The notes beneath the pieces are model-generated. The model saw only the letters and a list, made by a program, of their open reading frames with translations, made no database searches and was not told the DNA's origin. A stretch of 64,000 bases of DNA from Trissonchulus latispiculum (taxonomy: Eukaryota > Nematoda > Enoplea > Enoplida > Ironidae). Position numbers and translations under genes: made by a program. Numbering within the stretch: the first letter of the stretch is position 1; each line of letters starts with the position of its first letter. The DNA lies in the NCBI GenBank assembly GCA_030248195.1, contig JASAND010020134.1, positions 1 through 64,000 of the forward strand, given 5' to 3'. This document shows, in pieces, positions 34,341 through 47,051 of this stretch.

Positions 34341-34576
34341 CCGCAGCCTACAAATCTACCTTGGGATTATCAGCCCTTTATGGCCCAGGTCTACTGCCTG
34401 GTATGGGTGCCAACTTCTTTGCTTTTGGTGGGAAGCGGAAACGTCGGCACCGAACCATTTTCACAGAAGAACAGTTAGCTGAGCTGGAAGCTACTTTTCA
34501 GAAAACTCATTATCCGGATGTGTTGCTTCGGGAACAGTTAGCCTTGAAAACTGAGCTAAAAGAGGAACGCGTCGAG
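34341..34576 (+). CDS. gsc: Goosecoid, exon 2 (first three quarters of the homeodomain)
   Basis: Starts after a tttttgtttcag acceptor and ends GTCGAG before a gtatgt donor, phase 0. It encodes residues 95-173. The homeodomain begins at residue 128 ([20 protein letters not shown]): R5 is R132, F8 is F135, L16 is L143 and F20 is F147. The donor falls exactly between homeodomain residues 46 and 47, the intron position typical of paired-class homeobox genes. The segment before it ([20 protein letters not shown]) is the usual tyrosine/glycine/proline lead-in. [13 protein letters not shown] is characteristic of goosecoid. Confidence 0.96.
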
Positions 34577-35275
34577 GTATGTAATGTTTTCTGCTTTCAC
34601 CTTTTAAAAGCACTTGACTTTTTAACTAAAAATAAGGAATATATGGTCGGGCGCCTGCCAAATCCGCGAAAAGTCGTCGTGGGATAGATCCCCACCGGAG
34701 GTCGAAATTATCGGACCTTCTGTTGCACATGACCTTCTTCATCATTCTTCTTTGTTGCTGATACATTTCCATCAATGAAGTTTGGAAACTTTTAAATGCA
34801 TTTCTCTGTATACGCAAGGATGTACGCATATCCTGTTTACATTTTTGTTCCTCAGAAATCGATTTTAATTTGGGTGTCACGGGGTGAGCACCCCTTCTCC
34901 GTTCAGGTTTTGAACCCCCACCCCACCCTACCTCATTCTACACCCGCCTACTGTTTTGAGCATTTCCTCATCCTCATCATCATCACCTGGAAATGTTCCC
35001 AAAGTTCCAAATTTTTTGTTTGTTCAAAATCTTTAACATTTTTTGACGTCAGCGGAATAGAATTTTCTTTACTTTACTTTCCTCATATCCTTCCTCATAT
35101 CTTTATTATGTGCTTTTTCAGTTCTTGGTAAAATTAGCAACTTTTACAGTTCTTACAGTTGCTGTTTATTTTAAAAAAGGGGTATGTATTTACATTATTT
35201 TGTTAGTATGAATTTTTACAGCGTTTGATGTAACAGATTCGAAGACGCATCATTCGACTGTCTGTTCTTATTTAG
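34577..35275 (+). other. Goosecoid intron 2
   Basis: A GT...AG intron of 699 bp, phase 0, AT-rich and pyrimidine-rich. No transposon was recognised. Short open frames across it are chance. Confidence 0.9.
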
Positions 35276-35671
35276 GTTTGGTTCAAGAATCGTCGTGCTA
35301 AATTTCGGAAAATGCAGCGAGAAGAGCAAGAACGACGAAAGCGGGCAGCGGATTGCAGTTCGGATTTGACCATAGGATCCTCGTCCTTAGGGAAAGATGG
35401 ACCTGATGGGATCACATCCTTAAGTCCGACTTCCGGTGAACAATCAGCGGAGTCGGACGATTTTTGTGGCCAAAAAACTGACCCGGATTCTGAAAGTGAC
35501 AACGAGTTTCTATCTGATAGTGAATCCGAAAAGTCGTTTCCAAATTCACGGAAACGATTTAAACCGGATCCCTCCAATCTGAGTTCTTCTGTGGTTGTTG
35601 GTCAGGCCAGTTCCACCAGCAGGGAATTGACGGATGAAGTTCCGGAAGGACTGAAACGTTCGGATACCTAG
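35276..35671 (+). CDS. gsc: Goosecoid, exon 3 (recognition helix and acidic tail)
   Basis: Follows a gttcttatttag acceptor and opens VWFKNRRAKFRKMQREEQER, the homeodomain recognition helix. Lysine at homeodomain position 50 (residue 177) gives the bicoid/goosecoid-type preference for TAATCC, and N51 and R53 are present. After the homeodomain comes a basic stretch, then a long Ser/Asp/Glu-rich tail (FLSDSESEKSF) with a second basic patch (SRKRFKPDP), ending at TAG 35669-35671. FRKM where most relatives have WRKQ or WRRQ is a small divergence. The tail is longer than in vertebrate goosecoid and looks disordered. Confidence 0.96.
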   Translation, partial: VWFKNRRAKFRKMQREEQERRKRAADCSSDLTIGSSSLGKDGPDGITSLSPTSGEQSAESDDFCGQKTDPDSESDNEFLSDSESEKSFPNSRKRFKPDPSNLSSSVVVGQASSTSRELTDEVPEGLKRSDT

Positions 35672-35679
35672 AACAGCTA

Positions 35680-35685
35680 AATAAA
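35680..35685 (+). terminator. Poly(A) signal AATAAA, 9 bp after the goosecoid stop
   Basis: A canonical AATAAA begins 9 bases after the stop codon, implying a very short 3' UTR if used. No other good signal follows closely. Confidence 0.6.
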
Positions 35686-38600
35686 GCTTGATTGAAAATG
35701 TCGGTTTCTGTGGTAACTTTTTCAAAACAACCCTTTCTATCCGTATATGCCATACGGTAACAAGAGTACATAACATGAAATTCTCAGCAGCAGTTTTTTA
35801 AATTATTGAATAATATCAACAAAAAAACTCCAACTCAATTGATCTTTCTTGTCACTGGAGCTAAGTATTCCTTCCTGGCTTATTTTTTCCAATCCTTACT
35901 TGTTAACGTTAACGTTAACGTCCTTTAGATTAAAAAGCTCAAACTTTGCTATGGGCTATGGCTGTCATATTTTTCTGTTCTGTGCTCTTAGTCCTCTAGG
36001 CTTGGAAATAGCAAGTAATTGTGAATATTTTCTGCTGTGAAATTCGCACCTATGCTGCTATGTCATTTAATTGATAGTCGCTTTGAGTGAGATCTATTTC
36101 AGCAGTGTGGAAGTGAAGTTACCCTGACATAAAAAATTATCCTAGCTTAGCTTCCGCTAAAGCTTCCTGAAAGATATAGATTTTTAGTTAATTAATTTGT
36201 TTATATTTCTAATCGGATTAAATTAATTTAGCTACCATTGCTGACCTTTTGCGGAAAACCTGAATAAAAATTAAGAACTTTCCTGCTTAGGTCAAACGCA
36301 ATTCCAAATTGTTCGCAGTTTTGTATCATATTTGTGTGCGTTTTGGTGGACTTTTTGAGGTTTGGTTAGCTTTGATTTGTTGGTGCATGCTGAAGAGTAT
36401 TTTGCTTTTTCTATGATTCGAATATCCTGTACCGATTCGATGTTCTGTATCTCATTTACTGTGTTATGTAATATATGAATAACTTGTGTTAACTGGTCCA
36501 GAGAGGTATTGTTTTGAAGTCCAATGCATGTCAGGAAGGGGCAGGACTGAAGTTTTCACAAGGAAAGCCGATATATTTGGTTATTAACCAAGAATCCATA
36601 TTTGACATAATTATACTCGGAGTTTGCTTAGAGTTTGGAGTTGAGTTAGAGTTTGCTTTGCTCCTTTTCACCGTCAATTTTCATTGCGATTTACTTAAAC
36701 TGAAAACAGTTTGCTGCTTCTGTAAGCTGTCACTAAACACAGCTTTCAATTAAGACGACAAACCTAGCCTTTTACTTAGATCTGGTGAACTCCAATTTTG
36801 AGAATGGTGTTATGAGATTTTAATCTGACAACTTCTATTTACCACGAGGCAAGATTTTATGCAGCCGTTAATGCTTTATTTTAAACCGTTAACTCAGAAA
36901 TTGGCATTAGCTTACAGAATTTAAGTACAAAGTAATGTCCTCACTAAAAGCAAACGCTAAAATCTGTTTGTTGTTAGCAACTTACTTCTATTTGTTTGCA
37001 AAATACTAGCAATTGTTATCTAACAGGCGGCAAATTTCAATATTCTTTAAAATTTGACTTATTGCAAAATATGAAGTTAAAAAAGTTCAGTCTCTTTTTT
37101 TCTTCCTTTCTGGTTACAAAATTTAAGGAATTGAGAAATTTGTTTCAGTCTCTCGTCATTGGCCCCCTTCTGTGAAATCACCGGTTCTGCTTACTGTATA
37201 TACATCTAAAACTTGTACGCTGTCTCCGACTCCGTAAAACCCGTCTAGAGCTTTAGATCAAGCTTACAAGCTTACGTCTGTAAACTTGAAGACTAAGCCG
37301 TAACAAAAGAAACATTGTTTAGCCTCTGACATCTAGCTTCTGCGCTCATACAACCTTAGCTTTCCTGAGTTTTCAGACGTCTCTCAAGACAACATGCTGG
37401 AGAAAACACAAACGAATGACAATTTCTGTTGGAAGACAGTCAAATTTGGAAATATATATGAATAGAAATCAAATCAAAATCAAAACAAATCAAATAGAAA
37501 TAACTAAGCCCGGCCCGGTCAATTTCTTATCGGAACAACCCTACTTGTAGCAAGCATGTGCTCTGTGCTGTGCGATTTGGACGACAATAAACGAGCTCCT
37601 CCGGACTAGATCTGTGTTTACAAACCTAATTTTTTAGCTTGGATTTGTAAAGGAACTATACATTGTAGTTCTGTCTATGTATTATTTTTGGATTTATATC
37701 TTCTTGTCATTGTGTTCTAATGAAAGGCTGTACTGGTATTTTGCATAAACTATATATAATGTTGGTTCAGATTTAGAACTTAGAAGGTATGTATTAATTG
37801 TATAAATACCACACTGTATATGGACGATTTTGTCGAAATAGCGGAATCAATTGAAATTGAAACTCAAACCGGCTTTAGAATTTTGTAGTTAAATTTAATT
37901 GATAATGTTAAAAAATGTTAAAAATGTTGTTATAAAATAAGTTAAAATTTTATACATTCCAAATCCGACTGATTCTTTTATTCTTTAAGATAGCCTTTCA
38001 CATTAATGCAGGAGTATCTTGCTGTAGAAATCTGTGAACTCGTCTTGGTTGAGATGTTATATAAAAATAATAATTTCCTGAGTGTCTGTGACTAGTGCAA
38101 CTTTATAGTTTATGCCATAGGTTTAGCTTAGTTAAACTGTTTACTAAAACTATAGTTCTCTTGGAGTTTGCAACCGTTAGGTGTTAATGGCAGAGTTGGT
38201 ACTGGGTTGAAACTGAGAGTACGTGCGACTGCGGGCACAGGCGGTTTTTGAAGAGTCTGTAGTAGGAAGAGTGAGACACTCAGCGCTTCCTAATGTATTA
38301 TGCTCGAAACATTGGCCTAAGCGGGTAAACATGCTACGCTGACACTTTTCAAAAACGGACGTGATCGACAATTAAAGACTATAATTTAATGTGGTTGTAT
38401 GTTTTTGTGTAAATTTGACTTTACAGCTCCAATTCGTTATGGGCATGTATGAAAGTTTCCTAATACATTATTTTGGTGCTCTTTAACATTCTGGCACCAA
38501 TCACAGATTTTTAGGTCAAAAGATAAAAAGTTTTCGGTTTTTGCCATTATTCTCTATGTAGATAGTCAATACACCGGATTGGCTGATACTATTGAAAAGA

Positions 38601-39493
38601 GGGCATCAAACTGAAAATTTTTGCTTCTGCAACCTTTGAGCTATCTCTAGCTAAGTTTATCTAAGCTATACCTGGTTAGGTCAGTATAGACCAAAAACGA
38701 TCTTGGGGATCAAAAAATTATAATTTTCGAGGCAATCAGTTATTTTCAAAATTACTGCCACATCTTACGTACAAATTTGGTTTAATTAAAATCAAATAGA
38801 ATACTAAAGCTTGAGTTAGGAAAGTCGTACATAATAATAATTTCTATATATTTTGTTGAGTAGAATGAGATCTTTTTAGCGATATAAATATTATTAATAT
38901 TATATAGTTCGGTTCAGACAATCTCTTAAAAACCTGACAATAAAACAGCCTTTCTGCGGAAACACTAGGGATTTCATCAGTAGTTCTTCAAAATACCAAG
39001 CATTGTTGTCGGAGATTGCCTGAAGTGACTTTCCTAGCTCAAGTTGCCCGTTTTTTAATAAATGCAAGAGTATTGCGTGCTTCACGCTGAGAAGCCCCTC
39101 CCCCTCCCAAGATTTCTGCCTTAATGTTTCGAGCACATTGCAAACTTAATGAATTAGGTAGCGCTGAGTGTCTTACTTTTTCGATTATAAACTCTTGGTC
39201 TATACCAGACTTAACCGCGCTGGTGCTGTTGTTAACACACACAATCGCTTACAATTAGTGGGTAAATTAGTATTTTTTCTATTAATACGTTAAGCTATAG
39301 AAACGTGCTGGACGATTGTAAATACTCAAATTTTACAAACATTTTTAACCTTAATTTTCTCTCTTCTAACCTCTAATCTTGCTCCATAAAAAATAATTGG
39401 TTGGGCACAGTTGAACATGTTCAAAGCTATCAAATGGTGTTAATATTAACTAATAATATTTATAGTAAAAATCAGGAAATCTATATCTAGCTA
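35686..39493. other. Intergenic, no gene recognised
   Basis: AT-rich. It includes a short GTTAACGTTAACGTTAACG run at about 35903-35921 and a repeat at about 38440-38760 whose inverted copy lies at 50395-50745. No exon with splice support was found. Confidence 0.4.
38440..38760 (-). repeat. Dispersed repeat, inverted copy at 50395-50745
   Basis: Landmarks in matching order, one copy reversed: GTGCTCTTTAACATTCTGG, GGTTTTTGCCATTATTCTC, GACCAAAAACGATC-like sequence, and CAGTAATTTTGAAAA-like sequence. A fragment of the same family (TCATAAAGAATTAAAGCCTA) occurs at about 3930 and at 50742. The type is unknown. Confidence 0.6.
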
Positions 39494-39501
39494 AATATAG
39501 C

Positions 39502-40495
39502 GGATCTTTTCCAGATTACCCCCACCCCTAAAATTCTTAAAATTTGACCAAACGAGCTAAAATTTGGTATAGGTATGTATTCGACCTCGCTGAGTTCAAA
39601 TATCGCAAAATTTTTCGATTTCACAAAATTTAATTTTTTTGATTCGCAAGGGAGGGACCAAGGGGAACTGAAAAAATTTTTGTCTTCGATTTTAATGAAA
39701 AGTTGCATAGAAGCTTTTCTGGGGCGCTGAGCACGAATCTGAAATCAGTTTTTCGATTCCGCTTTCCGTTAGTTCAGGATAAGCTTACATCTTATGTAAG
39801 CTTACAACTTTAGCTTATATTCACCTAACGGAAAGCTAAGTCAAAATACTGATTTGAGATTCGCCTCAGCGCCCTAGAAAACACTTATATGCAACTTTCC
39901 ATCAAAATCGAAAACAAAAATGGATCATATCAAGGAAGTCCCCCCTAAGCAAAATTGGTCAACTTCAAAAGCACACTGGTAACGACTGATACAAGCTTAG
40001 AGCTTAAGCCGCGCATCGCTGGAAGCTGAGGATGTGCTCTCTCCAATGCTGTAAGCCATTTGCTGCGGCTTACACCTGGCAAGTTTTACTTGTCAAAGTT
40101 CAGCTAAAATCGACTAAAACAGCAAAATTTGGCAAAGTTTTCAAGATAACACTTTATAGAGACAACCTACAGCAAAATATATTATACCACTGAAAAGAGC
40201 ACGTCGTCAGCTTTCCAAAGATGTGCGACTTAAGCCGTAAAGTTGTGTCAGTCGCCAGCAGCATGCTGTTGAATTTGATCAATTTTGCTTAGGGGGGACT
40301 TCCTTGATATGATCCCAAAAAATTTTTCAGTTCCCCTTGGTCCTCCCCCTTGCGAATCGAAAAAATCTGATTTCGCGAAATCGAAAAATTTTGCAATATT
40401 TGAACTCACAGAGGTCGAAACCATACCTATACCAAATTTTAGCTCATTTGGTCAAGTTTTAAGAATTTTGAGAATGGGGTATCTGGAAAAGACCC
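39502..40495. mobile_element. Long-palindrome element with perfect 8-bp TSD, interrupted
   Basis: Left GGATCTTTTCCAGATTACCC, right (reversed) GGGTCTTTTCCAGATACCCC. AATATAGC flanks both sides exactly (39494-39501 and 40496-40503). The arms are the standard family arms, but a 394-bp insert (39922-40315) sits in the right arm. This copy gives the cleanest view of the family's ends and target duplication. Confidence 0.9.
39922..40315. mobile_element. Nested MITE with GGATCATATCAAGGAAGTCC ends
   Basis: Left GGATCATATCAAGGAAGTCC and its inverted copy at the right end (GGACTTCCTTGATATGATCC), with the inverted match continuing into CCCCCTAAGCAAAATTG. It splits the AAAACAAAAA/ATTTTTCAGTTCC region of the host palindrome. 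Its interior is distantly related to the element at 30530-31262. Confidence 0.82.
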
Positions 40496-41795
40496 AATAT
40501 AGCTGTAGGGGGTATCATATGGACGGTTGCTTTCTTGTGGGCTGGGCATGTTAAGGTTGAAGAGATACGATAGTTTTTAGCTGCAAATGAAAGCTCGATT
40601 AGCTATAGACCACAAAGTTACAGGTTGCCTTATGTTTATGCATACGTAAGATGTTCAGCAAGTGTGGCAAGGACTCCGATTGTAGCTTGTCAACCGGTGC
40701 TTCGATTCAACCAATCCTGACTTTGACCTGTAGTGTCGCCACTGTGTTCGATGTCTCTACCTGATACCTTTATTTCGTCATGGTTTGAAACACGTGAGCA
40801 ATACTGCCAGAATGCGTTTCTCAAATATTTGATTCGTTTTCTAATGGTTTCTGAATAAACGATGAAAGAAACTTAACATTTGTCTTGTGTAAAATCTTTG
40901 GCTTAGCAATGTCCCTGAATCTGAAGAGCTCAATTTATGAATACCACAAGGGTCCTTCTCAGACGGGCATTAAATGAGATATAGTCTTCTAAGTTGCACT
41001 GAAGTAACATAGTCCTATGTAATGTTTGCTAAAAAATTTGACACTTTTTCACAATAATCCATGCAATCGTATAAAATCGTGAGGTCTAAAGTTTACGTAG
41101 GGGTCCTTGTTTTACTGAACAATTGATGGAAACTGTCTTACTTTTTTTACTTTTTGAACAAAATCCAATAGATTGGGACTTGTCTCAGATTTGATCACAT
41201 GAAGCACATTTATGCAGGGCATTTGCCTGGCTTGCAGGTGCTGTTATGACTTATATATTATGAGACTTCATTCCTTTTGTAGTCCCAATAAAGACATTTT
41301 ATTGCATATTCTTTGACACTTAAATTGTGTTTGCACAGTTGTGTCCGCATTTTAATCCAAATAATACACCCTATTAAGTGATTAGATGAACTCTCACATT
41401 CTGAATAACAGTAGTGATTCATTTTCAGTTTTAAGTGGAATTTTATGTATCTAAAAGATTATGTAGAGGTTATTGTTTTAAATGGACCACTTCATTAGCG
41501 AGGACTGGATTTAAATGATTGCACTAGGAATCGTATTGAAGTTAAGCTTTATCTATTCTGACCATGTGAAGATCCCTAATCTGTGTATTATCCTTGGAAG
41601 CGTAAACTTCATCACTAAAGCATCGCCATGTAGGTAGTGTCAGAAAAGAATAACGGATTTAGAATCTTAACGAGATCGTGTTTTGTTGGAGTAAGGTTTC
41701 CACAAGCCTGAATTATTACAGCCATGTATAAGAATAGAGAATGAATAGAGAAACAAGGATGAACCAATCCCTACCGATGTGCTAAGATTCGTGAC
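40496..41795. other. Intergenic, nothing recognised
   Basis: AT-rich, without exon or repeat signals that I could support. Confidence 0.35.
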
Positions 41796-41924
41796 TAGTG
41801 TTGTTTCAGCAGCTGAAACTGGAACTGAAACCTAAAGAGATTTGGAGCTGAAACTGAAACTTAGTCGAAGTGGGAGCTGAAACTGAAATTGAAACTAAAC
41901 AGGCCAGCGTAAACATCACTACTA
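41796..41924. mobile_element. 129-bp CAGTTTC-iterated hAT MITE
   Basis: Left TAGTGTTGTTTCAG, right (reversed) TAGTAGTGATGTTTAC. The flanks TTCGTGAC (41788-41795) and GTCGTGAC (41925-41932) match at 7 of 8 positions. The interior is GAAACTGAAACT words. It is related to 21232-21429. Confidence 0.7.
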
Positions 41925-44900
41925 GTCGTGACCTTTTCGATGGACACTTTCAACCCGTTGCAGTCTCACTCAACCCTATATTTCACATTTCCTGACATTT
42001 AAATCAAAGTAACAAAATAAGTTAATCTATTTAGCCAACTCCTCGGGCGGCACACGAAAATTTTGGGATCAAATCCTGCCGGAATTTTAATTACATATTA
42101 AGCTTATGAGTCTTGCCTAAAGTGAATTTTTCTCCGAATGCTTCGTCACTAGGACCAACGTAATAATGAAAAAGCTATGTTAATTCACTAATTTGAGTAA
42201 ACTTGGTTACATTTAACCCATCAATCTACATAGTGACCTAGTCACTGGGATTTAATCGGTGATCTGAGCAATAGCCAAACCTTTAAACCTTTTTATTAAC
42301 AACTGCGTAATGCCTAATGTTAAATCAGCTAAAGTGTCCATCACATACACAACTGAACTAAGAAATTTATATGATAAAGGATCCACCCACAGTGAAACTT
42401 CTTTGACGTAGCTTCAAAATTTTAGCATTAATAATATCTTATTTCTATATGCTGATTGGGTATCGAAATGCATACAGCGTAACTCTTTAGTTTAAAACAG
42501 ATGTGTTTAACTTAAATTGTTTAGATAGATACCAGTTTTAAGCTTATTCTGTAAACACTTGAGCCCTTGTCTACCGTATGGACATGTACTTGCACCTAGA
42601 ACTAAAGGACTAAGCCATTAAGGGCAGCCATTAAAGACGTGACTTTACATTATGCTTAAAATGTTAGTGTCAAGTGGAGCTCGGAAGCCATTTTTTGTTT
42701 AGGTAACTTTAGCAACTCATTAGACATACTTAACATTGCAAGTTTATGCAATTTGTCAGTGTTCATTGGATTGCAAACACAATTTCAAGTGTGGGTTCTG
42801 AAGTGGTCCGCCGTGTCAATTTAACACCTATGTTGGCATTTACTTAACTCCTTGTCAAGCACCTTGTCCAATTAACACTAACGCTGCAAACACGAGGCTA
42901 AGTGCTAAATGGGGGCCCAAAGCAGTCATAGCTAGACAGAAATCTACTTTCTGAAAAGCTTAAAACTGGCTATCTTAAGGGCAGCTACTTAGCATTTACT
43001 TAACCCGTGATAAGTTTGAGTCAAAAGTTGTAAAGTATTTCTAAAGTCAAATAAACAATTGTCTGAAGCACCTTTAGCTGAACGGACCTGTTTTAAAATT
43101 TGACAATCATAACTATTACAGTAAGGCTGAAATTTTTATAGGAACTTGTGAATTTAGGTAAATCAGGATTTCAAGAACGTTCCAAGATTAGGAACCTAAT
43201 TTAAACCGTCTCCTTCCAGAAATTACATGAAATCACCAATTCTAAGTTTTTGTTACATTATTTATCAGACTCAATTATAAAGCAGTGGCGTGGCAACAGT
43301 GGCTCCTTCATTCCGTTCCGCGACAAGTATAAAGAATGAGTAACTTTCCAGATCGCGGTGATCTATTAGTACAGTATCCGAATCTTGTTCTGTCCGGATC
43401 ATTTCAATTTGAAATTGAAGCTGCTTTGAAGGCACCCACAGAAACTAAACCTGAGCAGACTTTACAATAGATACACTTTTAAAATTTCAATGTCCTTAAT
43501 ACAGTAAGCTTTTTCTGAGAAAGTTAGAGATGTTAATAGGTTTTGAGTTTTAAACGACATATGGTCAGCCGAAGATTAAATTTTCAGAAATACTGCGCAC
43601 TTAATTTGCTGTGTGAACGCAATGTTAACGACAAAATGGGGAGATTACTGTAAATTGTCTGATTTAGCGTTCAGTTGAACGCGTCAAAACTGATTTAGCG
43701 TTTCATGCTACGACACGTCGTTAAACTTAATCAAATCAAATCAAATCGGGTTTATGAAGATGCGAAAATTGGCTTGCTAAAAGTTTAGTTCGACTTTGAA
43801 AAATAGTTTTAACGTTTGCAGAGTTTCGCCAACTTGACGTTGCTATTTAATTCGACATGGTGTCACATTTAATTTTCATGAAGTTCCAGCGAGAAGGGGG
43901 CGGGGGGAATTAAAATTTAGATCCTTTCAAAATCTGTCATTTAATATCATTTAAGTTCTTCATAGTTTTGTCTGCTTCAGAAATTTAATCGCTCCCGAAG
44001 TTTCAACTTTCGTTATTAACGCTCAGTTTTCCCAAACTAAGAAAAGGGGACGGGTTTATTTAGAAATTAAGTCTCCAGCAATCTCTTTTAACAGAAGAGG
44101 TATGCAAAAACATAGAATTATATGAATTGCGAGCAGAATGTAAAAATTAGAAGCAAGCGTTACAGAAAGGTTTAATTTGTTGAGCATTGCGAAGGTCTGT
44201 GGAATTAAAATTACAACTACAAACGGGATAGGCTTGTCATGAACTGCCATTTGACACTGCAAACAAAGCAGACTACAAATGTATGTAATAGGAATTATTT
44301 TTGATTTTATCATTAAAGCTTATATATTTTGAATTACTATCTGCAGTTGGTTCGAGTTTGCTTTGAAACCTAAACTGCATCTCTATGAAGTGTCAAAACC
44401 TGAAAAATGTTCCAGAAGAGATGTCATGAATAATCCCTTTCTAATTTTTCTAGAGAAAAAGTTATATAGTGCCGTAGAAAAACTTGGCAAGGAAAGCTAG
44501 TATCTCTAATTTGTAAATCTTATGAAGACCTACAATTTTGCATCTTGGACTGCTTTATAACAGCATAAAAAATGAGGTAAAAGGATTTTTGAAGCCAAGA
44601 CCTGACCGCAGAGATTGTGAATGTACAAGTACAAGTTATCCCGCGTAATACTTAGATTTAGATTTAAACCTGCGCATGTAGCAGACATTAAAGCTCCACG
44701 AAATCAGCGACTAGATCTTATAACGACATAAAAATAGCAAAGAACGGCACTAAGTAAGCAGTAAGCTGCGGCACTGCAGCATGCAGAAGGCGTGCGTTGA
44801 CTGTCATTACATCAACTTACAGACCGAATGAAAGAAAGCACAAAGAACAAGCTCAAATAGAGCATTTGATATCAGGGAATATTTTAAAGAACATTTAAAT

Positions 44901-47051
44901 TAATAACATTTAAATTAATATGTGACCGCGCAGTAACACCATAAGAAAAAGCAGCAGTCTGCGCTAATGAATATTTGCTACCGCGCCCGTCTCTACATTT
45001 TAAGTTAAAAATAAAACCTCAACAACAGCACTGAGTTACAAATATTCTAGTCACTGGCTAAAGTTTCCCGTAAAGCCATTCTGAAAATTTAGACTCGCAA
45101 AAGTTCCAACTATGTTTTACTCTTGAAATCCTTATAATATTTTCACCGTTTGCAACAGTTTCGATGAAAGTTGACAATAAGAAAATACTCCAATTTAAAA
45201 GGGGGGAGGGTCACTTTGGTCAAAAATCGATAGCCACTGATTTCGTTCATTTTCGCTGTGTGCCCCCATTGTTCTTAAAAACAAGACAAAACATTAGTGT
45301 ACGAAACAGTACTGTGACAGAGTTATTCAGGTTCAAAGATTATAAACTTGAAACGTCCTGTGATGACCTCTGCAAGGTCAGGTGGAGGCCGAACGCGATC
45401 AAGAACCAGGTTGATCGATACACCAAATTAAAGCCTTTACTAAGATAATATTTTAGTGCAGACACGGCTCCAGGCTAGCTAGCTATCCAGGCGTTCACTA
45501 TGCATGAGCATGCTTGAGTGATGCACTGACCTAACTTTGGAGGACTGCCCAGTATAATTTTAACTCATTTTATCCTGCACAGACAGCTTTCTAGACCCAT
45601 ATTTCTATGAGAAAAGTCGCTTATCGTTCCATCAGCTATCGATTGAGACCCAATTTGTGTATATTTGGAAAAATTTAAAAATTGTCATTTTTCACCTATA
45701 AAGATCAAAGCCACATCAGTCATGTTCAATATTGACTACAAAATTACACTATTTATTGCCAGGACTGTATGTGAAAATGAGTAAAGTCGGAGGGGGTCCA
45801 AAAATCTGCGAAAAAGTGATCCGCCTTAAGCCACAAAAAGCCAGAATAAGAGCTTGAAAACGTGTAAACTAGCGGTTCAGTCCGAATTCGAATTCGATAT
45901 AAAACGTTTCTGTTTATTAAAACGTTTCCTTTGTTGCCGCAGGACTTGAGGTGACGGTGATCACTTCCGCATTTACAGGCGCAGAGCAGCAAAAGCAAAG
46001 AGGTATGAGTTCAGAATAACTACGTACATAGTTGAAATATCACCACTATGCTTAAAAATATATATTTAGTTTTGTTAATAAATTGGGATAGAGAAAGGGT
46101 GAACGTACATTTTCAACGTACTGTAAAACGTAAATGGGTTTCATTTTATTTGGAGAGCAACTGTCTTAAAGACGAAGCTTTGGAGCACTCATTACTGTGA
46201 TTAAAGAACACAATTTCTTATTCCAAAATGAAGCTTCTAGTGATAATCTTTATCTCATAGTCAATTATAAGACTGTATGTAGGTACGAATATTGAACGAA
46301 ATACAAATTCAATACGTGCAATATATAATGTAGGTACTGGTTGGTATACATTTAAATGCAAAATCTAGGTGTTCTTATTTTTTCTACCGTAAGACTGTGG
46401 TTAGGCCGTTAGTCCGTGCTTACTATCTCGCTAAATTGGTCCGAAAGTAGATCAGATTTCCTGGATCTAAGCTTGCTGGGAGGATAATAAGGAGATATTG
46501 GTTACACCATTTACAATAAAAGGGGCCCCAGTCTTTCCCCCGAAATAAGACTAATGGAAAGTTGTATTAAGAATGGCTCAAAAGGGTTCATTAAAGTTTT
46601 TGCATTCTTAGTCTACCTAGTTCCATATAAAATTCTAAGTATTTGTGTGCAAGGTTGGATATACCCCCAATGTTTGCTTAAGATCTTTAAATATTGACAC
46701 GAAACTGCTATTATTGATACGAAAAAGGTTTTGGGTTTCCAGCCGAAGGTGAGACACAATGTGTAAGCTCCTGGCTTCACGCCTTCCGCTAATGTACCAC
46801 TTCAGCCAAGACCAAATTTACCACTATTAAGTGACGCTAATATTAAGGGTTAATTTCACAAATTAAAGTCTAATGGGACCATACTATCGTGAAATTCAAA
46901 ACAAAGCATCAAAAACAAATAACTTGGATTTTCTATGTATATTTAGGTATGTGGAGAAAGAATTAAAATGAAACTTAATAAAAGCAAGTGTTGCAAGTGG
47001 TGATGGCATCCGGGGGGGAGTTCTGGTCTCGATTCTCAATCTAGAGACAAT
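41925..47051. other. Intergenic, about 5 kb without a recognised gene
   Basis: AT-rich. One 94-codon open frame at 45164-45448 resembles no family I know and lacks splice or poly(A) context. No transposon ends were identified. Confidence 0.35.

Noticed and set aside
45164..45448. 94-codon open frame
   Set aside because: Resembles nothing I recognise and has no supporting signals.
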